Shown here: in pieces, positions 9,064 to 17,003 of the stretch
Layout: each line of letters opens with the position of its first letter
Position numbering within the stretch: position 1 is the stretch's first letter
Assembly (NCBI RefSeq): GCF_039529835.1
Contig: NZ_CP154262.1
Coordinates: 1,054,001-1,118,000, forward strand
DNA from: Arthrobacter sp. TMP15
Lineage (GTDB): Bacteria > Actinomycetota > Actinomycetes > Actinomycetales > Micrococcaceae
Length of the DNA: 64,000 bases
Direction of reading: 5' to 3'
The notes under the pieces: generated by a model
What the model saw: only the letters and a program-made list of their open reading frames with translations
Databases searched by the model: none
Told to the model about the DNA's origin: nothing
Program-made: the position numbers and the translations under genes

Positions 9064-9783
9064 CTAGGCCGTGATGGTGATTGTGCGTTCCACCACGTTC
9101 ATGGAGGTCTCATACAGTGGCGTGCTGTGGGAGCGTGCGTAGGAACGCAGGAGGGTAAAAGCCTCATCCATGGTGACGTTGGCGGTTTGCGCAATGACGC
9201 CCTTGGCTTGTTCAATCACGATCCTGCTATTCAGCGCCCGCTGGAGCTGCTCATTCACCAGGGTACTTTCCCGCAGTGCCCGTTCCTGCAGGAGGCTGAT
9301 GGTGGCAATGTCAGCAAACCCTTGGGCCAGGATTGCGTCTTCCTCGCTGAGTCGGCCTTTCTCCTGACGGAAAAGGTCCAGAGCGCCGATGGTGTTCCCG
9401 CGCAGCCTCATGGGGACAGCATGAACTGAGACAAAGCCCTGTGAGAGCGCTGCGGCCTGAAAATGGGGCCAGCGTGCGCCATCGGAAGCAATGTCAGGGA
9501 CAGAGACCACGGTGCCCGTCCGAAAACACTCAATACATGGTCCTTCCCCGGCTTCCAGCTCAAGTACTTCCACAAGCTGGCTTCTCTCGCTCGTGGAGGC
9601 AACCACCTGTAATTCACCTGCAGGGTCCACCAGCAGCAGCCCGGCTGCTGAAGCATCTAGAAGTCCAACGGTCTCCCCAACAAGTGTGTGCAGCATGTCT
9701 ACAACGTCGTAGTCAGTCACCAAAGTGTCCGCTATCTTCACGAAAGCGGCACTCACGCGTCGGGCGCGGTTTATAGTCGACAT
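9064..9783 (-). CDS. GAF and ANTAR domain transcription antiterminator
   Basis: 239-aa regulator: an N-terminal GAF sensor domain (about 20-165; GEGPCIECFRTG, FVSVHAVPMRL) followed by an ANTAR RNA-binding domain (about 178-236; IEQAKGVIAQTANVTMDEAFTLLRSYAR). ANTAR proteins bind paired RNA hairpins and prevent termination. It is the second gene after a paralogous GAF-ANTAR gene, 37 nt away. The ATG at 9783 also has TAGAAT (9790-9795, minus) 6 nt upstream, so a leaderless internal transcript is possible besides read-through. Ligand and target RNAs are not visible. Confidence 0.9.
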   Translation of the reverse strand: MSTINRARRVSAAFVKIADTLVTDYDVVDMLHTLVGETVGLLDASAAGLLLVDPAGELQVVASTSERSQLVEVLELEAGEGPCIECFRTGTVVSVPDIASDGARWPHFQAAALSQGFVSVHAVPMRLRGNTIGALDLFRQEKGRLSEEDAILAQGFADIATISLLQERALRESTLVNEQLQRALNSRIVIEQAKGVIAQTANVTMDEAFTLLRSYARSHSTPLYETSMNVVERTITITA

Positions 9784-9820
9784 TTGTTAATTCTACTCCT
9801 CTAGGAGCGCGGAGATCGCC

Positions 9821-10507
9821 TCATCCTTGTTGTGTGAAGTCAAGGCGTTTGCTGACCACATCACGTGAGACCTCATGCACTGTTTGATCATGTGAAAAAG
9901 CGTGGGCGCGTAATAACAAAAGCGCATTCGTGGCCGACAGTCCTGTTTGGACCAAAACCATACCCGTGGCTTGGTGGATTGCCCGGCGGGAAACTCGCTC
10001 TGTGGACTCTGAGTGCTCCATACTTTGGGTGCCCTCAGCCGGACCTAGGGACAAAATGTACCGTAAAAGGTGCCAGGAGGCGGCCTCGCAAAGCTGGATG
10101 GCTAGTGAATAATCCGCGGATTCCAAAGATCCTGGCGTTGAGCTATACATTTCTATAAGACCCACATCTACGGCACCAACACGCAGCGGGAACACAAATA
10201 TGGCGGCTACCTCAAATTCGGAGACGGCTTTACTAAAAACAGGCCAGCTTACAGGCGCCTCCAATTTAACGTCTGGGAGCAACACCGGCTGGCGCGTTTG
10301 CAGCGCAGTCCACCGGGGCCCTTCCCCCAAATCAAATTGCAGCTCATCTATCCCGGCAGAGGTGGTGTCGCTGGAAAACACCGAGGTTTCTGGTCCAAAG
10401 CCCGAAGATGCTGACATAGAGATACCAGTAATGGGCAACTTCTGCAGAAAGCTTGCACATAGCCCAGCCCCAAAATGGGCAAATTCAGAGTCCACACTTT
10501 CAACCAT
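9821..10507 (-). CDS. GAF and ANTAR domain regulator (paralogue)
   Basis: 228-aa protein with a more divergent GAF domain (about 15-150; FDLGEGPRWTALQTRQPVLLPD) and a C-terminal ANTAR domain (about 165-225; IHQATGMVLVQTGLSATNALLLLRAHAF). Same architecture as the next gene, which it precedes by 37 nt, so the two are probably co-transcribed and may form hetero-oligomers. A CRP/GlxR-like palindrome (10512-10527) sits 5 nt upstream of the start codon, consistent with cAMP-linked control. There is no clear Shine-Dalgarno sequence. Confidence 0.88.
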   Translation of the reverse strand: MVESVDSEFAHFGAGLCASFLQKLPITGISMSASSGFGPETSVFSSDTTSAGIDELQFDLGEGPRWTALQTRQPVLLPDVKLEAPVSWPVFSKAVSEFEVAAIFVFPLRVGAVDVGLIEMYSSTPGSLESADYSLAIQLCEAASWHLLRYILSLGPAEGTQSMEHSESTERVSRRAIHQATGMVLVQTGLSATNALLLLRAHAFSHDQTVHEVSRDVVSKRLDFTQQG

Positions 10508-10511
10508 TGGC

Positions 10512-10527
10512 TGTGCTCATAGTCACA
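10512..10527. promoter_or_regulatory. CRP/GlxR-like binding site
   Basis: TGTGCTCATAGTCACA matches the TGTGA-N6-TCACA consensus at nine of ten half-site positions. It lies immediately upstream of the GAF-ANTAR gene that starts at 10507, a position where a bound regulator would block transcription or translation initiation. The window also encodes an adenylate cyclase at 40688. Confidence 0.4.
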
Positions 10528-10751
10528 ACCGCAGAAGTTGACGCAGAGACCGGACGGATGAGGGTAGACACATTCAACCATGAGGCATTAGCGCAGGCAT
10601 TGAGAGGCACGGGAACGCGCCTCCTTGGATTTGATTAAAAAGCACTGAAACACATCACAGGATTACTGATGTCCCTCCACCCTATGCCCGTTTTTCACGC
10701 TAACTACCCAGAAGACACGAGAAATTGTTACCTATTCTTCCTTTGTCCATC

Positions 10752-10788
10752 TACAATGAGATATTCGCCCCAGACCCCGGCGCAATAT
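10752..10788 (+). promoter_or_regulatory. Candidate promoter and 5' hairpin of leader ORF
   Basis: TACAAT at 10752-10757 is a good -10. Right after it ATATTCGCC (10761-10769) pairs with GGCG-c-AATAT (10779-10788), a hairpin at or near the 5' end of the predicted transcript. The 321-nt gap 10508-10828 otherwise holds only the CRP-like site and divergent promoters. Confidence 0.35.
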
Positions 10789-10828
10789 TAGCAATATCAA
10801 TAGTCGCGATTTACGGGGGAGTGACGCA

Positions 10829-10909
10829 ATGTCAATGAATCGACTGCAACACAGAACACCGCTGCTGACAGGTTGCTTGGCTTATGCCACGGCCGGGTTG
10901 CTGCCATGA
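10829..10909 (+). CDS. 26-aa leader peptide translationally coupled to the next gene
   Basis: Short ORF starting MSMNRLQHRT and ending YATAGLLP. It has a strong GGGGGAG Shine-Dalgarno (10815-10821) 7 nt before its ATG, better than any site in front of the downstream gene. Its TGA overlaps the ATG of the next ORF as ATGA (10906-10909). This is the layout of a translated leader or a coupling ORF. The C-terminal half is hydrophobic, with LTGC resembling a lipobox but without a proper preceding signal helix. Function unknown; reality rests on the ribosome-binding site and the overlap only. Confidence 0.5.
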   Translation: MSMNRLQHRTPLLTGCLAYATAGLLP

Positions 10910-11244
10910 GAGCGCCACGAGAAAATGACAATGCCACGAGCAGCAACCCTGAAATTACACCAGAAAGTCTGCGACCGCTGACTCTTGTAGGCCAAAGACG
11001 AGTGCGTCAATCCCGCGCGCAGCAACACCAACAAGTTTCGGGGGAGATCGTTGAGCTCGTCGTGGAGCTCAAGGACAAACTAAGGGATTACCTGGCCTTG
11101 AACGCCCTGAGCCCAACCAGCGGATCAGCGCCAAACGATACCAGAGACGCCGTTAAGTGGATGGAAAATACCATTGAAGATTTGCTGGCCACAGTGGTAG
11201 GCGTTGAGGCCACCACTGCCCGCACAGATGCCGGCCATCCCTGA
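10906..11244 (+). CDS. Unknown 112-aa protein, coupled to leader ORF
   Basis: I do not recognise this protein. It starts MRAPRENDNA, has a polar, Arg/Gln-rich N-terminal half, a likely amphipathic helix or coiled coil (EIVELVVELKDKLRDYLALN) and an acidic helical C-terminus (WMENTIEDLLATVVGV). There is no signal peptide or membrane segment. The ATG at 10906 is preferred over TTG at 10873 because it overlaps the stop of the 26-codon leader as ATGA. It is followed by a strong bidirectional terminator. The real start could still be the TTG. Confidence 0.6.
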   Translation: MRAPRENDNATSSNPEITPESLRPLTLVGQRRVRQSRAQQHQQVSGEIVELVVELKDKLRDYLALNALSPTSGSAPNDTRDAVKWMENTIEDLLATVVGVEATTARTDAGHP

Positions 11245-11293
11245 ACCGGGGCAGGCGTAGAAGGTTAGTGACGCCGTCGTTCATTACAAAAAG

Positions 11294-11331
11294 ACCCGCA
11301 CCAAATGATCCAAGGATCATTTGGTGCGGGT
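11294..11331. terminator. Bidirectional intrinsic terminator
   Basis: Perfect 18-bp inverted repeat (arms 11294-11311 and 11314-11331, 2-nt centre) with an A-run on the left and a T-rich run on the right, so it can act on both strands. It separates the convergent genes ending at 11244 and 11350. Confidence 0.9.
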
Positions 11332-11349
11332 TACTTTTGTTACAACTAC

Positions 11350-11574
11350 TTACTCACCAGCGGAGTTGGAGCGGCCCATGATTGTTACAGGGACAAAGAT
11401 GGCCAGCGTGCACAAGCCCAGACCAAGACCGGCGGGCACAAACGCGTGCGCAAAGCTCTCCAGGGACCAGTAGGAGAAGGCAAAGATTCCGCCAAGAAAC
11501 AAGGCGAAGAAGATAACAAACAAGACGACGGACTGCACAAGATCATTCTCGCGGCGGTAGCTACCGTTGGACAC
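11350..11574 (-). CDS. Small two-helix membrane protein
   Basis: 74-aa protein with two clear membrane helices (about 14-36, LVQSVVLFVIFFALFLGGIF, and 45-66) and short polar ends. The GTG start is fixed by AGGAGG 5 nt upstream. It stands alone between the bidirectional terminator and deoC, transcribed in the same direction as deoC but upstream of nothing obvious. I do not recognise a named family; small proteins of this type are common in Micrococcaceae envelopes. Function unknown. Confidence 0.75.
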   Translation of the reverse strand: MSNGSYRRENDLVQSVVLFVIFFALFLGGIFAFSYWSLESFAHAFVPAGLGLGLCTLAIFVPVTIMGRSNSAGE

Positions 11575-11658
11575 GGTTCCTCCTTACCCCAAGGTGGGGA
11601 ACTGGGTGGGGTGCACCGGAGAGCCGGCGCGCTTATCTACCCATGATCTTAGTACGGA

Positions 11659-12366
11659 TTAATACGAACTGGTGCCTGCACCGCCGGTGACGATGGCAAT
11701 GCCTGAACTGGTGCCAATCCGGGTGGCCCCGGCGGCGATCATTTCAAGTGCTTTTTCGCGGGTACGCACGCCACCTGATGCCTTCACACCAATGTCCGGG
11801 CCCACGGTTTGACGCATGAGCGAGACGTCGGAGGCATTGGCGCCGCCACCGTTGAAACCTGTCGATGTTTTCACGTAATCGGCCCCGGCTTCCACCGCGG
11901 CTTGGCACGCCAGCACCTTTTCAGCGTCGCTGAGCAGGGAGGTCTCAATAATGACCTTCAGCAAGGAATCTTCACCGTGAACCACCTCAGCCACAGCGGA
12001 AATATCAGACACGAGCGCTTCCTTATCCAGTGCGCGGGCGGAGGCGATGTTGATCACCATGTCAATCTCATCCGCGCCGTCCATGGTGGCCCCGCGAGCT
12101 TCAAACACCTTCACATCAGTGTTGTGGGTACCCAGCGGGAATCCCACCACTGTGCAGGTCAGCACCCCTGATCCCAGCAACGCCTTCTTGGCCGTTTCTA
12201 CCCAGACGGGGTTGACGCAGACAGACTTGAAGTGGTGCTCGGCTGCCTCTTTGCACAGCTTCAGGATCTCTTCCCGGCTGGCCTGAGGCGCCAGAAGGGT
12301 GTGGTCAATGTAGGCGGCCAGATCGTCAGCGGCGTTATTGGCCGTGAAGGGGCTGTTGGGTGTCAT
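11659..12366 (-). CDS. deoC: Deoxyribose-phosphate aldolase
   Basis: Cleaves 2-deoxyribose 5-phosphate to glyceraldehyde 3-phosphate and acetaldehyde, the last step of deoxynucleoside catabolism. The 235-aa class I aldolase has the family's signature segments: YIDHTLL near the N-terminus, VCVNP, VVGFPLG, the Schiff-base Lys in DYVKTSTGF and the second Lys in GVKASGGVR. The ATG at 12366 (AAGG about 8 nt upstream) gives the normal N-terminus; a start at 12414 adds 16 unusual residues. It lies downstream of the mutase and phosphorylase on the same strand, so purine deoxynucleosides can be processed by three adjacent enzymes. Confidence 0.96.
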   Translation of the reverse strand: MTPNSPFTANNAADDLAAYIDHTLLAPQASREEILKLCKEAAEHHFKSVCVNPVWVETAKKALLGSGVLTCTVVGFPLGTHNTDVKVFEARGATMDGADEIDMVINIASARALDKEALVSDISAVAEVVHGEDSLLKVIIETSLLSDAEKVLACQAAVEAGADYVKTSTGFNGGGANASDVSLMRQTVGPDIGVKASGGVRTREKALEMIAAGATRIGTSSGIAIVTGGAGTSSY

Positions 12367-12450
12367 GATGAGTACCTTCCCAAGTGCGGTTGTAGACCTA
12401 CTATGGTGCCACATGAGTTCGTGAAAACCGCGTGGGCGCTGTTGCTGCGG

Positions 12451-14310
12451 TTAGCTGGCTGCCAGTCCCAGCGCCGCTTTTGTGTCCTGTACGACGGCGG
12501 CCAAGGCCCGGTTGGCTTCCTCCCGGGCTGCACTAAGCTGGTCTTTATCTGCCACGGGCACTATCACCTCCAGATAACACTTGAGCTTGGGCTCGGTGCC
12601 GCTGGGGCGCACAATCACCCGTGTGCCATTCTCCGTCAAGAATGATAAACCGTCGGTGGCCGGCAGCTCGGGTGATCCCTGCGCCAAATCAGTGAACTGT
12701 GCAACCTCTGAGCCATCAAAGCTGAGAGGAGGTGCAGCCCGGAGCCCGGCCATCATGTCCGCTATGCCTTGGGGGTCCTCAACTCTGATGCTGACCTGAG
12801 TGCTGGCATGCAAACCATGAGCTAACGCCAGCCCATCCAGTACGTCAAAGAGCGTGCGCCCGGCAGCCTTAAGCGCGGCAACCATCTCGGCAATGAGCAA
12901 CCCTGCCGAGATCCCGTCCTTGTCCCGGACCAGCTCCGGCGCCACGCAATAGCCCAGCGCCTCCTCGTAACCGAACGTCAACTGGGGAACTCGCGAAATC
13001 CATTTGAAGCCTGTCAGCGTCTGGACGTGGCGGTACCCTGCAGCTGCAGCAATCTTGGCCAGCAGTCTGGAAGAAACAATGGAGTTGGCGAACACCCTTG
13101 TTTCTGCGCCACTTGGGTCCTGATCCCTGACGACCATGTGGGCACCCAGCAGGGCACCCACCTCGTCCCCATGAAGCTGACGCCATTGACCAGTATTTGG
13201 ATCCAGGGCGCCCACTGCGGCCCTGTCGGCGTCGGGATCGTTGGCCAGGACCACGTCTGCGCCCACCTCCCGCGCCAAAGCAAACGCCAGGTCCATGGCT
13301 CCGGGCTCTTCCGGGTTTGGGAAGGTGACAGTAGGGAAATCGGGATCAGGGGCGGACTGCTCGGGAACGGCGTGAACGTCGGTGAAGCCGGCGTTGTGGA
13401 GCACATCCATGGCCGTCTCATGCCCCACACCGTGCAGGGAGGTATGGACAATTCTGATATCCCGGTCAGGGAAAACAGCGCTGTCAGCCAGGGCCACCAC
13501 CGCTATCTTGTAGCGTTCAACAAACTCGGGGTCCAGAACGCTCCACCCATTGGGGGCCAAGGTGATGGAGGAGGTTTCGCCGATTTCGCCGGAGTTCGCT
13601 ACCGCCTTGATGTGCCCGGCGATGAGCGCATCATGCGGAGCCACAATTTGTACGCCGCGGGCTTCTGCCTCCACGGCCCGGCCACCAAGATAGACCTTGT
13701 AACCGTTGTCCCTGGCCGGGTTATGGCTGGCCGTGACCATCACGCCTGCTTCACACCCCAGAGAGCGCACAGCAAAGGCCAGAACAGGGGTGGGCAGCGG
13801 TGCCGGCAGCAGGAACGTCTCAATCCCTGCCGCGGTGAAGATAGCGGCAGTTTCCTGGGCAAAGTCCGCTGAGTTGTAGCGGGCATCAAATCCCACGACA
13901 GCCCTGGGCTGGTAGGTGAGAGAAGACGCGAAGGAGGTTCCGACGTCGTCCGGGGCCTTTTGGGCCAGTTCCTCCTGGGCCTGATCCTTGTGGGCCTGAT
14001 CCTTTTGGGCCAGGGCCAGCAGGTGAGCGGCCACCCCGGCAGCGGCGCGGCGCACCACCACCTTGTTCATCCGGTTGGGACCAGGACCCATGGCCGCCCG
14101 CAGACCCGCCGTGCCAAACTGCAGATCGCCGGCAAAACTATCAGCCAGCTCGGCAGCGTCGGAGGGATCCGTGCTGGCGATCAAGGCCTGCAATTGCGCG
14201 GCGGTGGCCGGATCGGGGTCATGGGTGGCCCACTGCGTAGCGGCCGTCTTCAAGGCCGCAGCCTCGAGCGCAGCATTGGACTCGGAGCGGAACTCATTAA
14301 GATGTCTCAC
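12451..14310 (-). CDS. Phospho-sugar mutase (phosphomannomutase/phosphoglucomutase, PmmB type)
   Basis: Alpha-D-phosphohexomutase superfamily enzyme of 619 aa, probably converting pentose or hexose 1- and 6/5-phosphates. Visible motifs: FGTAGLRA near the N-terminus, the phosphoserine loop VTASHNPARDNGYK, metal loop ANDPDADR, sugar-binding GYEEALGY and phosphate-binding RPSGTEPK. Between residues ~100 and 120 lies a five-residue repeat (AQKDQ AHKDQ AQEEL AQKAP) encoded by a 15-bp tandem repeat, an insertion not expected in the family. The GTG start follows the phosphorylase stop by 33 nt; TACATT sits 6 nt before it. Adjacent phosphorylase and aldolase suggest ribose/deoxyribose 1-phosphate as a substrate (inference). 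Confidence 0.92.
   Translation of the reverse strand: MRHLNEFRSESNAALEAAALKTAATQWATHDPDPATAAQLQALIASTDPSDAAELADSFAGDLQFGTAGLRAAMGPGPNRMNKVVVRRAAAGVAAHLLALAQKDQAHKDQAQEELAQKAPDDVGTSFASSLTYQPRAVVGFDARYNSADFAQETAAIFTAAGIETFLLPAPLPTPVLAFAVRSLGCEAGVMVTASHNPARDNGYKVYLGGRAVEAEARGVQIVAPHDALIAGHIKAVANSGEIGETSSITLAPNGWSVLDPEFVERYKIAVVALADSAVFPDRDIRIVHTSLHGVGHETAMDVLHNAGFTDVHAVPEQSAPDPDFPTVTFPNPEEPGAMDLAFALAREVGADVVLANDPDADRAAVGALDPNTGQWRQLHGDEVGALLGAHMVVRDQDPSGAETRVFANSIVSSRLLAKIAAAAGYRHVQTLTGFKWISRVPQLTFGYEEALGYCVAPELVRDKDGISAGLLIAEMVAALKAAGRTLFDVLDGLALAHGLHASTQVSIRVEDPQGIADMMAGLRAAPPLSFDGSEVAQFTDLAQGSPELPATDGLSFLTENGTRVIVRPSGTEPKLKCYLEVIVPVADKDQLSAAREEANRALAAVVQDTKAALGLAAS
13961..14014. repeat. 15-bp coding tandem repeat in mutase gene
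   Basis: Three-plus 15-bp units beginning TGGGCC (13961, 13976, 13991, partial 14006); the second and third differ at one base. They encode the AQKDQ-like pentapeptide repeat and look like a slippage expansion in a surface loop. Confidence 0.8.
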
Positions 14311-14343
14311 GAGACAAATGTAACCGGACTTCGGGGCGAACTC

Positions 14344-15165
14344 CTATAATTTGGCAATCACGTCTGCCAACAAGGCTGAAATCCTGGGCCCGGCAGCTTC
14401 GCCCGCGGCAATGACCTCACCATGGCTCAACGGTGTGGGACTGATCCCGGCAGCCAGATTGGTGACAAGGGAAATGCCAAAAACTTCCATGCCTGCGGCA
14501 CGGGCGGCGATGGCCTCCAACGCCGTAGACATGCCAACCAGATCAGCGCCAATACGCTTGGCGTACTGCACCTCCGCCGGGGTCTCATAATGCGGGCCGG
14601 TGAACTGCGCGTAAACACCCTCATCAAGGGTGGGATCCACCTCGCGGGCCAGCGCACGCAACCGTGCTGAATATAGATCCGTCAGGTCCACGAAAGTGGC
14701 GCCCTCCAGCGGAGAGGCCGCCGTGAGGTTGATGTGATCGCTAATCAGCACAGGAGTGCCCGGGGCCCACGCCTCATTGAGGCCACCGCAACCGTTAGTC
14801 AGCACAATGGTGCTTGCTCCTGTGGCAGCAGCCGTGCGCACGCCGTGAACTACTGCACGCACTCCGCGGCCCTCATAGAAGTGGGTGCGGGCACCCAGCA
14901 CCAACACGTTTTTGCCTGCAGGGGTGCGAATGGATGTCAATGAACCTGTATGCCCCACCACGGCCGGCGCGGAGAATCCGGGCACGTCAGCGGCATCCAG
15001 AACTGCCGTGACCTCACCAATGAGACCGGCAGCTTCACCCCATCCCGAACCCAGCACCACGGCTAGGTCATGGTGGGCAACTCCTGTGTGTTGTGCAATG
15101 TAGGCTGCCGCATCGCGGGCAAGATCGCTGGGGTCAGTGTGGGCCAAGGCCTGAGAATTAGTCAC
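14344..15165 (-). CDS. Purine nucleoside phosphorylase (trimeric class I type)
   Basis: Phosphorolyses purine (deoxy)nucleosides to free base and (deoxy)ribose 1-phosphate. The 273-aa product shows the trimeric PNP signatures: [12 protein letters not shown] phosphate loop, [28 protein letters not shown] and the purine-binding GMSTALEA. The GTG at 15165 is chosen: it gives the usual N-terminus, and TATGTT lies 6 nt before it (15172-15177), a leaderless layout; an in-frame extension to 15201 is possible. Upstream of the mutase in the same direction, hence likely one operon feeding ribose 1-phosphate onward. Named deoD or punA in relatives. Confidence 0.94.
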   Translation of the reverse strand: MTNSQALAHTDPSDLARDAAAYIAQHTGVAHHDLAVVLGSGWGEAAGLIGEVTAVLDAADVPGFSAPAVVGHTGSLTSIRTPAGKNVLVLGARTHFYEGRGVRAVVHGVRTAAATGASTIVLTNGCGGLNEAWAPGTPVLISDHINLTAASPLEGATFVDLTDLYSARLRALAREVDPTLDEGVYAQFTGPHYETPAEVQYAKRIGADLVGMSTALEAIAARAAGMEVFGISLVTNLAAGISPTPLSHGEVIAAGEAAGPRISALLADVIAKL

Positions 15166-15258
15166 GGAACCAACATACCGGCACAACGCGCTGCGGCGCA
15201 CTGTTGGGCCCTGTTGCCTTGGCTAAGTTGGTGCAAAGTCTCCGCTAGGGAAGAATGG

Positions 15259-16692
15259 ATGATTGTGACGAGCCAACCAGATATCATTAATCCCTTTGCC
15301 CTCCCCAGTCTGGCCATCCTTGGCGGCGGTCCAGGCGGCTATGAAGCCGCCATGGTGGCTGCCTCAATGGGGGCCAAAGTGACCATTGTGGAACGCTCCG
15401 GTGTAGGCGGTGCGGCCGTTCTAACCGATGTGGTCCCGTCCAAAACGCTGATCGCCGTGGCTGAGGCCATGAACCGCAGCGTTGACTCCACTGAGATGGG
15501 TGTGAGTTTCAACGCCCAGGATGGTGACCCCAAGACGGTCATGCAGGCCGATCTGAAGCACATCAACGAACGCGTGATGCTGCTGGCCCGTGAACAGTCC
15601 ACCGATATTCGGCGCGGGCTTGAAGCGGTAGGAGTCAAAATTGTCATTGGCACCGGCCGGCTCCTGGATAACAGGACCATTGAGGTTGACCGCGGAGAGT
15701 CCAAGGAGATCATCAAAGCTGATGCGATTCTGATCTCCGTGGGCGCCCACCCACGGGAGCTTGCCACCGCCCAGCCTGACGGGGAACGCATCCTGAACTG
15801 GACGCAGATTTACGATCTCGATGAACTGCCCAAGGAACTCATTGTGGTGGGCTCCGGTGTCACGGGTGCGGAATTCGCTTCTGCGTTCAACGGCCTAGGC
15901 TCGAAGGTCACCTTGATTTCCAGCCGTGAGCAGGTGCTGCCCGGTGAAGACTCTGACGCCGCGGCCGTGCTTGAGGACGTCTTTGAACGGCGTGGCCTGC
16001 GCGTGCTCTCTCGCTCGCGCGCAGAGTCGGTAGAACGCACCGAGAACGGCGTCACTGTCACGTTGGGCGATGGCAGCAAGGTCACCGGTACGCATTGCTT
16101 GGTCTGTGTTGGCTCCATTCCAAACACCACCGACATTGGTTTGGAAGCTGCCGGTGTTGAAGTCACGCCCAGCGGCCACATTAAAGTTGACGGGGTTTCC
16201 CGCACCAGTGCATCCAACGTCTACGCGGCGGGGGATTGCACGGGCGTGTTTGCGCTGGCCTCCGTGGCTGCTATGCAGGGCCGGATCGCCGTAGCCCACC
16301 TGGGTGGCGATGGTGTGCGCCCACTGAAGCTCAATCAGGTCTCCTCCAATATCTTCACATCCCCTGAGATTGCCTCCGTGGGCGTCTCGGAAGCGGATCT
16401 GGCCTCGGGTAAGTACCAGGGGGATGTTATCAAGCTGTCCCTGCAAACCAACGCGCGGGCCAAGATGAGAAACGTCAATGACGGGTTCATCAAGATCATT
16501 GCCCGTAAGGGTTCTGGCACAGTAATTGGCGGCGTGGTGGTGGGCGCTGGCGCCTGTGAACTGATCTTCCCGATCGCCCTGGCCGTGACCCAGAAACTGC
16601 ACGTGGATGACGTTGCCAACACCTTCACCGTGTACCCGTCCATGTCAGGCTCCATCTCCGAGGCCGCCCGGCGCCTGCACGTGCACATGTAG
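15259..16692 (+). CDS. lpdA: Flavoprotein NAD(P)H quinone reductase, LpdA type without redox disulfide
   Basis: 477-aa member of the pyridine nucleotide-disulfide reductase fold: FAD-binding GGGPGGYEAA at the N-terminus, NAD-binding VVGSGVTGAEFA, second FAD motif VYAAGDCTG and a C-terminal dimerisation domain. At the site where dihydrolipoyl dehydrogenases have G-G-T-C-x4-C it has GGAAVLTDVVPSKT, with both cysteines gone. That is the pattern of mycobacterial LpdA (Rv3303c), a NAD(P)H:quinone reductase, not a lipoamide dehydrogenase. The ATG at 15259 follows AGGGAAG; longer upstream reading is not protein-like. Divergent from the phosphorylase. Confidence 0.9.
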   Translation: MIVTSQPDIINPFALPSLAILGGGPGGYEAAMVAASMGAKVTIVERSGVGGAAVLTDVVPSKTLIAVAEAMNRSVDSTEMGVSFNAQDGDPKTVMQADLKHINERVMLLAREQSTDIRRGLEAVGVKIVIGTGRLLDNRTIEVDRGESKEIIKADAILISVGAHPRELATAQPDGERILNWTQIYDLDELPKELIVVGSGVTGAEFASAFNGLGSKVTLISSREQVLPGEDSDAAAVLEDVFERRGLRVLSRSRAESVERTENGVTVTLGDGSKVTGTHCLVCVGSIPNTTDIGLEAAGVEVTPSGHIKVDGVSRTSASNVYAAGDCTGVFALASVAAMQGRIAVAHLGGDGVRPLKLNQVSSNIFTSPEIASVGVSEADLASGKYQGDVIKLSLQTNARAKMRNVNDGFIKIIARKGSGTVIGGVVVGAGACELIFPIALAVTQKLHVDDVANTFTVYPSMSGSISEAARRLHVHM

Positions 16693-16703
16693 CACTTGGA
16701 CTC

Positions 16704-16774
16704 CTGCGCACCGTTGAGTGCTGGCGTGCCGCTACGGTGAGCGCTGCGGCACCTGGCCACTTCACGGTGCGCAG
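16704..16774. repeat. Long nested inverted repeat downstream of lpdA
   Basis: CTGCGCACCGT (16704-16714) pairs perfectly with ACGGTGCGCAG (16764-16774); inside, TGCCGC (16727-16732) pairs with GCGGCA (16746-16751), and CACTT/AAGTG extend the outer stem imperfectly. No T-run follows, so it may be a U-less terminator or a structured element. The 311-nt gap 16693-17003 holds this and the MFS operator. Confidence 0.55.
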
Positions 16775-16925
16775 AAATCGAAGTGGCCGCCAGCAGCGTG
16801 TCCACATAGTGAAAAGATTGTCCAGTGGGTGGACGCAGGGTCTAGGATTAAAAGCCGCAGAGCGAATTAAACCGTCCTGCCGCTACTATTTACCCGCTAA
16901 TCTCTAGATTTCTGTTAGCTTGGCT

Positions 16926-16957
16926 ATTTATGCATGAGACACAGATCACGCATAAAT
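16926..16957. promoter_or_regulatory. Candidate operator upstream of MFS gene
   Basis: Perfect 8-bp inverted repeat ATTTATGC (16926-16933) and GCATAAAT (16950-16957), half-site centres 24 bp apart. It lies 46 nt before the preferred start codon and overlaps an alternative upstream ATG at 16956. Confidence 0.4.
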
Positions 16958-17003
16958 GGACTGTTCGAATATGAGCGGCAGGGCCCCTAGAGAAAGCCAC
17001 CCC

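Noticed and set aside
10513-10638. 41-codon ORF (GTG) on the plus strand, divergent from the GAF-ANTAR gene, ending TGTRLLGFD
   Set aside because: Codon usage looks plausible, but there is no ribosome-binding site, the start lies in the CRP-like palindrome, and the peptide is not recognisable; could be a remnant.
13027-13872. 281-codon plus-strand ORF
   Set aside because: Antisense shadow of the well-supported phospho-sugar mutase gene.
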